A stretch of DNA of 28,452 nucleotides from contig CAZFDE010000034.1 of assembly GCA_964517795.1 (NCBI GenBank), positions 1 through 28,452 of the forward strand, in the 5' to 3' direction. The DNA is from CAZFDE01 sp964517795. Its GTDB lineage: Bacteria > Planctomycetota > Phycisphaerae > Sedimentisphaerales > Anaerobacaceae. The notes beneath the pieces were generated by a model. It searched no databases. It was not told the DNA's origin and was given only the letters and a program-made list of their open reading frames with translations. Positions 25,040 through 28,452 of this stretch are shown here, one piece after another (position 1 is the stretch's first letter; each line of letters opens with the position of its first letter). The translations under genes were made by a program, and so were the position numbers.

Positions 25040-25079
25040 AATTTTTTTTGGATTTAAACCTGAACTTTATTTTAACCAA

Positions 25080-25562
25080 TCAGGGGCTTTGCAGCCAATG
25101 GATTCCCATAATGCCAAAATCCTGTAAATTGATAATCCCGTCGCCGCTGCGGCGGGGAAAAACATCGCGATAGGGATTATCACTCAGCCAGTAATAAGCG
25201 AGTATATCCACATCCCAAAGGTCGGTTTGCGTATCGCGGTCGAAATCGGCTTCGAACGGCCGAATTTCCGGCAGCACACGCATCTCCGTCGTGAAGTGGT
25301 AGTCATATTCGTCAAGCAGACCCGGGAATGGACCCGAAAAGTCATAGACCACTTCGACAAAATAGGACCGCCAGCCGACCGAAGGTTTCCCGGGATTGGC
25401 GATATAAACCCCCGGCGATTGTTGTGTCAAAACACTGGAGGTCCAGGTATTGCCGATTGTAACCTGCCGAAAATCCCGGTTGGCCGGATTGTCCGCTTTG
25501 ATTTGTCGATGTTCCTGAATAACTGGCTCAAGCATCAGCCCGATTAAAATATCGGAATCCAC
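25080..25562 (-). pseudogene. 5'-truncated PhoPQ-activated-protein-like C-terminus with dockerin-like domain
   Basis: The 160 visible residues (from a GTG at 25562) have no signal peptide or catalytic core. The part up to about residue 105 (RDFRQVTIGNTWTSS, GWRSYFVEVVY, HFTTEMRVLP) resembles, from memory, the C-terminal end of PhoPQ-activated pathogenicity-related (PqaA-like) proteins. After it comes a dockerin-like tail. Its first calcium loop is DFDRDTQTDLWD with acidic residues at positions 1, 3, 5, 9 and 12; its second, RRSGDGIINLQD, lacks the first acidic residues. The frame extends upstream to a TAA that spans the IS boundary at 25591-25592. This is a remnant of a secreted enzyme rather than a complete gene. 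Confidence 0.65.
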
Positions 25563-25586
25563 ACACTTTACTCTCGGCAGTTTAAT

Positions 25587-25591
25587 TATTT
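25587..25591. repeat. Target site duplication, left copy (TATTT)
   Basis: TATTT abuts the left inverted repeat and is identical to 26946-26950 abutting the right one. It marks an IS insertion that kept both ends. Confidence 0.75.
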
Positions 25592-26945
25592 ACTCAAACT
25601 GACCGATTTTAGGCCGTGAGGAGTTTTTCCAAGCGGCGGATAACAAGTTTTTCATGACTATATTTGATAACATCTTGAACATTCTCCTGCCAAACCATCC
25701 GATTCATTCTGTCTTTCAGTTTGCTAATCGGTTCAAGTCGCAGCCCCTTCTTGGATTTGTTTTGGCCTTGTGCACCTTGGGCTTTCAAACCCAAGTGGGT
25801 CAGGCAGGCATAGGCATAATCAACCAGGTGCAGGTGTCTAACCACAGCCCGGTACCGTTTCACTCGGTAATCGCCCAGCCCCAAATGCTGTTTCTCATCC
25901 TTGATCAACATCTCAATAGACCATCGTTTCAGATAGTTGGCTACAATCGTTTTCATAGAAGCAGACATATCGTCGGTGACAATAGCAATATGTTTATTTT
26001 CTCCCTTACGGCGAGAGAAGACGACTTTAACAGTACCCAACTTATTCAGTTGTCCAATGCGTTCAGCCATTCGGTATTTCCTGGTTTCACGCAAGCCGGT
26101 AATGTTGTGCCAGGTACCACTGTTTTTAAGAACATTCCTGCCGTATTTGGCAAGTTTGCGTTTGACAGAACCACCCGAAAACCAGCGATTAGACTTGCCA
26201 ACGCCTATATAATGCCATTTCTGTTCGTTACAGGCATTGACAACTTCCGGACAAAGGTAAAAAGCATCAAACAAAACTGTGACATGGAAACACGCAGGCA
26301 AAGAGTCATTTCTTATGGCTTGTCCTGCCAACTCTGTCAGCTTCTTAAAAGGTATTTTCAATTTGGTTACATGTTCTTTTTTGATATACAACCACGAACC
26401 CCATGGGATCGTAATACCATGATAATACAAGCTCGCCTTAACGATGGTGTGACCTGTCCCATATTTGCCGGTAGCGTGATGATGCAGTTTGCCAACGCCT
26501 TCCATCTTTTGGGCACGCTTGAGAGTCTGGGTGTCATCAACAATCAAGAACAGATTGCGATCTTTTCGGGTGTACAAACTGAGCAGCATATCGATGGCAA
26601 TTTGCTGCATAACTATCGATTCACTCCAGACGCTTCGCCAGAGAAATTCACCGTGATTGGTGCGATGAGTAGTGCCTCGCAATGCTTTGACAATTCGATC
26701 GATGGTGCTGCCGTTACTGATACAGATCGACAATACCATGGACCAGAAGTAGCTATAAACATGTTCGGAAACCTGTTTTTTGACAGGTTTGAAAAAATTT
26801 TGGAGTTTTCTTGGGATTTTACCGATGGTAATCATACAGCTTGCTCGTTTATAAGTAATTGCGTTCACAATACTTATCGGCAAGAGAAGCTGTTTTTGTT
26901 TGATAATCATTGCCATCAAAATCCTATCAATCGGTCAGTTTGAGT
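25592..26945 (-). mobile_element. Complete IS element, 1354 bp, IS4-like DDE transposase
   Basis: Perfect 17-bp terminal inverted repeats, ACTCAAACTGACCGATT at 25592-25608 and its complement at 26929-26945, enclose one full-length transposase gene. They are flanked by a 5-bp TATTT duplication. The left repeat touches the transposase stop codon directly. The family is not certain: the transposase has an IS4-type YREK motif, but 5-bp duplications are shorter than typical for IS4 itself. Intact ORF, perfect ends and identical duplications suggest a recent insertion. Confidence 0.92.
25609..26916 (-). CDS. IS transposase, DDE type (IS4-like superfamily)
   Basis: The transposase is full length, 435 residues from ATG 26916; AGGA five to six nt upstream supports this start over the TTG at 26919. 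Catalytic signatures are visible: LIVDDTQ with the first Asp, VLFDAFYLCPEVV with the second Asp, and YLKRWSIEMLIKDEKQ matching Y-2-R-3-E-6-K with the catalytic Glu. After it, LGLGDYRVKRYRAVVRHL is typical of the RNase H-like fold of this superfamily. The stop abuts the left terminal repeat. No frameshift is present, so it is likely functional. Low-complexity QGQNKSKKGL near the C-terminus is basic. Confidence 0.93.
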   Translation of the reverse strand: MAMIIKQKQLLLPISIVNAITYKRASCMITIGKIPRKLQNFFKPVKKQVSEHVYSYFWSMVLSICISNGSTIDRIVKALRGTTHRTNHGEFLWRSVWSESIVMQQIAIDMLLSLYTRKDRNLFLIVDDTQTLKRAQKMEGVGKLHHHATGKYGTGHTIVKASLYYHGITIPWGSWLYIKKEHVTKLKIPFKKLTELAGQAIRNDSLPACFHVTVLFDAFYLCPEVVNACNEQKWHYIGVGKSNRWFSGGSVKRKLAKYGRNVLKNSGTWHNITGLRETRKYRMAERIGQLNKLGTVKVVFSRRKGENKHIAIVTDDMSASMKTIVANYLKRWSIEMLIKDEKQHLGLGDYRVKRYRAVVRHLHLVDYAYACLTHLGLKAQGAQGQNKSKKGLRLEPISKLKDRMNRMVWQENVQDVIKYSHEKLVIRRLEKLLTA

Positions 26946-26950
26946 TATTT
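26946..26950. repeat. Target site duplication, right copy (TATTT)
   Basis: Identical to 25587-25591, directly outside the right inverted repeat. Confidence 0.75.
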
Positions 26951-26975
26951 ACTTATATCGCTTATGGCGTATAAT
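26948..26975 (+). promoter_or_regulatory. Promoter of DUF4258/YgiT pair with overlapping imperfect palindrome
   Basis: TTTACT (26948-26953) and a perfect TATAAT (26970-26975) are 16 nt apart. The -35 box begins inside the IS target duplication. An imperfect palindrome, TTATATCGC (26953-26961) and GCGTATAA (26967-26974) with one bulged base, overlaps the -10 box. It is a plausible autoregulatory operator of the kind found in toxin-antitoxin pairs. Confidence 0.5.
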
Positions 26976-27024
26976 GGCCTAAAGAAAATAGACAGTCAAT
27001 CAATATAAACAAGGCATCTTTGCG

Positions 27025-27315
27025 ATGAAATATAAGCATTTAATGTTCAGCGGCCATGCAATTCGCCGAATGTTCAGTCGTCAGCTTAGCAAAGATGATA
27101 TTGTCACGATTATCGATCAGGGTCGCGTCATCAGTGATTATCCCGACGATAAGCCGTACCCAAGTTGTTTAATACTTGGTTTTTTAGATGATATGCCGGT
27201 ACATGTCGTATTTGCTTTAGATGAGCAGACGCAAACCGGTTTTGTGATAACAGCGTATATCCCCGATCCAGAAATTTGGTCGGAGGATTTTTCGACAAGG
27301 AGCAAGAAATCATGA
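27025..27315 (+). CDS. DUF4258 domain protein, putative toxin
   Basis: The 96-residue protein matches the DUF4258 pattern: FSGHAIRRMFSRQLSKDDI at 8-26, then a GRVISDYPDDKPYPS segment, then LGFLDDMPVHVVFAL and VITAYIPDPEIW near the C-terminus. The HA..RM..R element and the terminal YxPDxxxW recall BrnT/RelE-like small toxins, but function is inferred from the family and its partner. It starts about 50 nt after a TATAAT promoter, and its stop overlaps the next gene's ATG (ATGA). The domain is widespread next to YgiT-type zinc fingers, which supports a toxin-antitoxin role. Confidence 0.85.
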   Translation: MKYKHLMFSGHAIRRMFSRQLSKDDIVTIIDQGRVISDYPDDKPYPSCLILGFLDDMPVHVVFALDEQTQTGFVITAYIPDPEIWSEDFSTRSKKS

Positions 27316-27536
27316 AATGTGTGATTTGCAGACAGGGTCAAACCAAAGACGGCCTGACAACCGTTACGCTCGAACGCGGCAGTACCACGATTGTCATTAA
27401 AGAGGTACCTGCCCAGGTTTGTGATAATTGTGGCGAGTATTACCTCAGCGAGAAGGTAACTGCGGACATTGAAAAACTTGCCGAACAGGCCGTCGCACAC
27501 GGTGTCGAGATCGAAGTCCTGCGATATGCAGCGTAA
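27312..27536 (+). CDS. YgiT-type zinc-finger protein, putative antitoxin
   Basis: The ATG at 27312, overlapping the previous stop and preceded by AAGGAG at 27297-27302, gives 74 residues; an upstream GTG-type extension to 27276 is rejected. Two zinc pairs are visible: CVIC (C3, C6) and CDNC (C37, C40 by count). A VPAQVCDNCGEYYLS segment follows the pattern of the MqsA N-terminal zinc domain. The C-terminal helix (about 48-74) could contact the toxin. There is no HTH domain, unlike full-length MqsA, so DNA binding would have to come from the toxin-antitoxin complex or another protein. Confidence 0.85.
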   Translation: MKCVICRQGQTKDGLTTVTLERGSTTIVIKEVPAQVCDNCGEYYLSEKVTADIEKLAEQAVAHGVEIEVLRYAA

Positions 27537-27639
27537 CAAGTTGCTTGAACATCATATCAACCCCAAAAAGACTCTGGCAAAACGTCCGCCAGGACCAATT
27601 GCCCCCGTAGCTGTAATAGCGAAAGCCAAAGCTCATTAA
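27526..27639 (+). CDS. Possible small ORF after YgiT gene
   Basis: A 37-residue frame starts at ATG 27526, inside the last codons of the YgiT gene, and ends at TAA 27637-27639. The peptide is basic and proline-rich (LAKRPPGPIAPVAV) and ends with an Ala/Lys stretch. It has no recognised family and no separate RBS. It may be chance or a decayed remnant. Confidence 0.22.
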   Translation: MQRNKLLEHHINPKKTLAKRPPGPIAPVAVIAKAKAH

Positions 27640-27690
27640 ATAAAATCACTTATGAAAAGCTCCGAATACCATTAGATATTGCGGATAATA

Positions 27691-28239
27691 TTATTTACAT
27701 GAGCTGACGGCGCGAACACCATTAATGCCATTAACATCATAAGGAATGACATAACCATTGATATAAAAGACAGCCCATGCCGTAGCTTGATTTTTCCGAT
27801 CAGCGGTCCAAATAATGAGCATTTCCGCAGGATAGAATATACGGTCTATATAATAACCACTTTGGTCGGGAGGTGCCAGCAATGACATAGCTTCTTCGAG
27901 AGTTGGAAGTCGCCAGGATGATATACCTGCGAAATTTTCCCGATTTAAATGGTCAATCCATTCTTTAGCCTTTATCCAACTTAAATTATTGATTCCTCCA
28001 CGTTCCCAAAGAAGTCCGGTGGCTCTATCATGCACAACCTTTCCATCCGATTTGATTTCATAATCGTGACGAATCCCTTCAGCATCTGGATTGGAGTATG
28101 GAAGACCGCCGGGAAAAGTAGCACAATAAAATCCATATTTCTCGATCATTAGTTCAGCCTGTTGCTCAGTCAGGCAATCAGAAGATTGACTTCTAAGTAC
28201 TACTTCAGGATTATTCGGACACACCTCTTTGCCTTTCAT
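27691..28239 (-). CDS. DUF1566 (Lcl-like) domain protein
   Basis: The 182-residue protein carries the DUF1566 pattern: VVHDRATGLLWERGG (about 68-82), a WI..LN segment, FAGISSWRLPTLEEAMSLL, and the terminal GVRAVSSC. The domain occurs in exported, often surface-associated proteins, including the collagen-like Lcl of Legionella. Here no signal peptide is visible: the chain starts MKGKEVCPN, so a longer or shortened N-terminus is possible. Cysteines occur at positions 7, 22, 39 and 181. It is AT-rich by eye compared with the core genes and stands alone on the minus strand. Molecular role is unknown. Confidence 0.78.
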   Translation of the reverse strand: MKGKEVCPNNPEVVLRSQSSDCLTEQQAELMIEKYGFYCATFPGGLPYSNPDAEGIRHDYEIKSDGKVVHDRATGLLWERGGINNLSWIKAKEWIDHLNRENFAGISSWRLPTLEEAMSLLAPPDQSGYYIDRIFYPAEMLIIWTADRKNQATAWAVFYINGYVIPYDVNGINGVRAVSSCK

Positions 28240-28452
28240 CTGTATATTACCAAAATACTTCAGAGCCTATCTCGTTTTTTATATGCATACACTTATGGTA
28301 AATTCCCAACCCATATAGATTCTATTCTACTTATATTTCCAAGCAAGATGATTTTAGTTTTATTAGTATTCAAGAAACCAAGTGCTTTCTCCTGCATCTT
28401 AGTTCACATCCCTTTATTTTTAAAACATGATTTGTACTCATCGAGCATGATT
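28240..28452. other. AT-rich window edge without a clear gene
   Basis: The 213 nt upstream of the DUF1566 gene hold only a 34-codon minus-strand frame (28397-28293) without an RBS or family resemblance. No promoter or hairpin was convincing. Confidence 0.5.

Noticed and set aside
25654..26943. 429-codon + strand open frame opposite the transposase
   Set aside because: It is an antisense shadow: the minus-strand frame has DDE/YREK motifs and matches the IS boundaries, while this frame has no family features and would span the right IS repeat.
28293..28397. 34-codon minus-strand frame upstream of the DUF1566 gene
   Set aside because: It is short, AT-rich, without RBS or family resemblance, and a frame of this size is expected by chance.
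1..28452. CRISPR arrays, tRNA or rRNA genes
   Set aside because: No regularly spaced repeats, cloverleaf-like arms or rRNA-like conserved stretches were seen on either strand; a dedicated tRNA/Infernal scan was not possible.

Overview
The window reads as a bacterial scaffold from the Planctomycetota, most likely class Phycisphaerae. This is inferred from protein character and gene order, not from a marker gene: Planctomycete-style lipoproteins, a secreted-enzyme remnant with a degenerate dockerin, a YbeY whose third metal-ligand His is Asp, and a monofunctional hisB beside hisC and ispF. It is assembled sequence, because a run of exactly 100 N sits at 14223-14322. No rRNA, tRNA or CRISPR array was seen.

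Left block, + strand, 1-5830. Two tandem related envelope proteins (the first cut by the window edge) are followed by a HIT-family hydrolase, PgpA, an unusual 831-residue membrane protein with a protein-kinase-like N-terminus, and a small two-TM protein that ends at a rho-independent terminator.

Housekeeping array, + strand, 5929-13889. purA is followed by uppS-cdsA (undecaprenyl and phospholipid precursor synthesis), then phoH - HD-domain membrane phosphohydrolase - ybeY - corC-like - recO. Spacings are tiny and three junctions are 4-nt ATGA stop/start overlaps, so this looks like one translationally coupled unit joining membrane lipid synthesis, RNA maturation and DNA repair. A small membrane protein with its own promoter follows and runs into the N gap.

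Minus-strand array, 24130 down to 14323. It holds gap, pgk, rpe, accD, then hisC-hisB-ispF, then cysS-ruvC-ruvA-ruvB. Promoter candidates precede gap and hisC, and a strong hairpin terminator separates gap from pgk. cysS-ruvC-ruvA and hisB-ispF are joined by 4-nt overlaps. The convergent meeting point with the + strand array lies in the N gap.

Accessory right end, 24383-28452. The sequence becomes more AT-rich by eye. It holds an SGNH-hydrolase lipoprotein, a 5'-truncated PhoPQ-activated-protein-like/dockerin remnant, and a complete 1354-bp IS element with perfect 17-bp terminal inverted repeats and a 5-bp TATTT target duplication. Next come a DUF4258 - YgiT-type zinc-finger pair (toxin-antitoxin-like) whose promoter begins right at the IS boundary, and a DUF1566 protein. 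The most interesting targets are the kinase-like membrane protein, the HD phosphohydrolase lacking its extracellular domain, and the IS/toxin-antitoxin junction.
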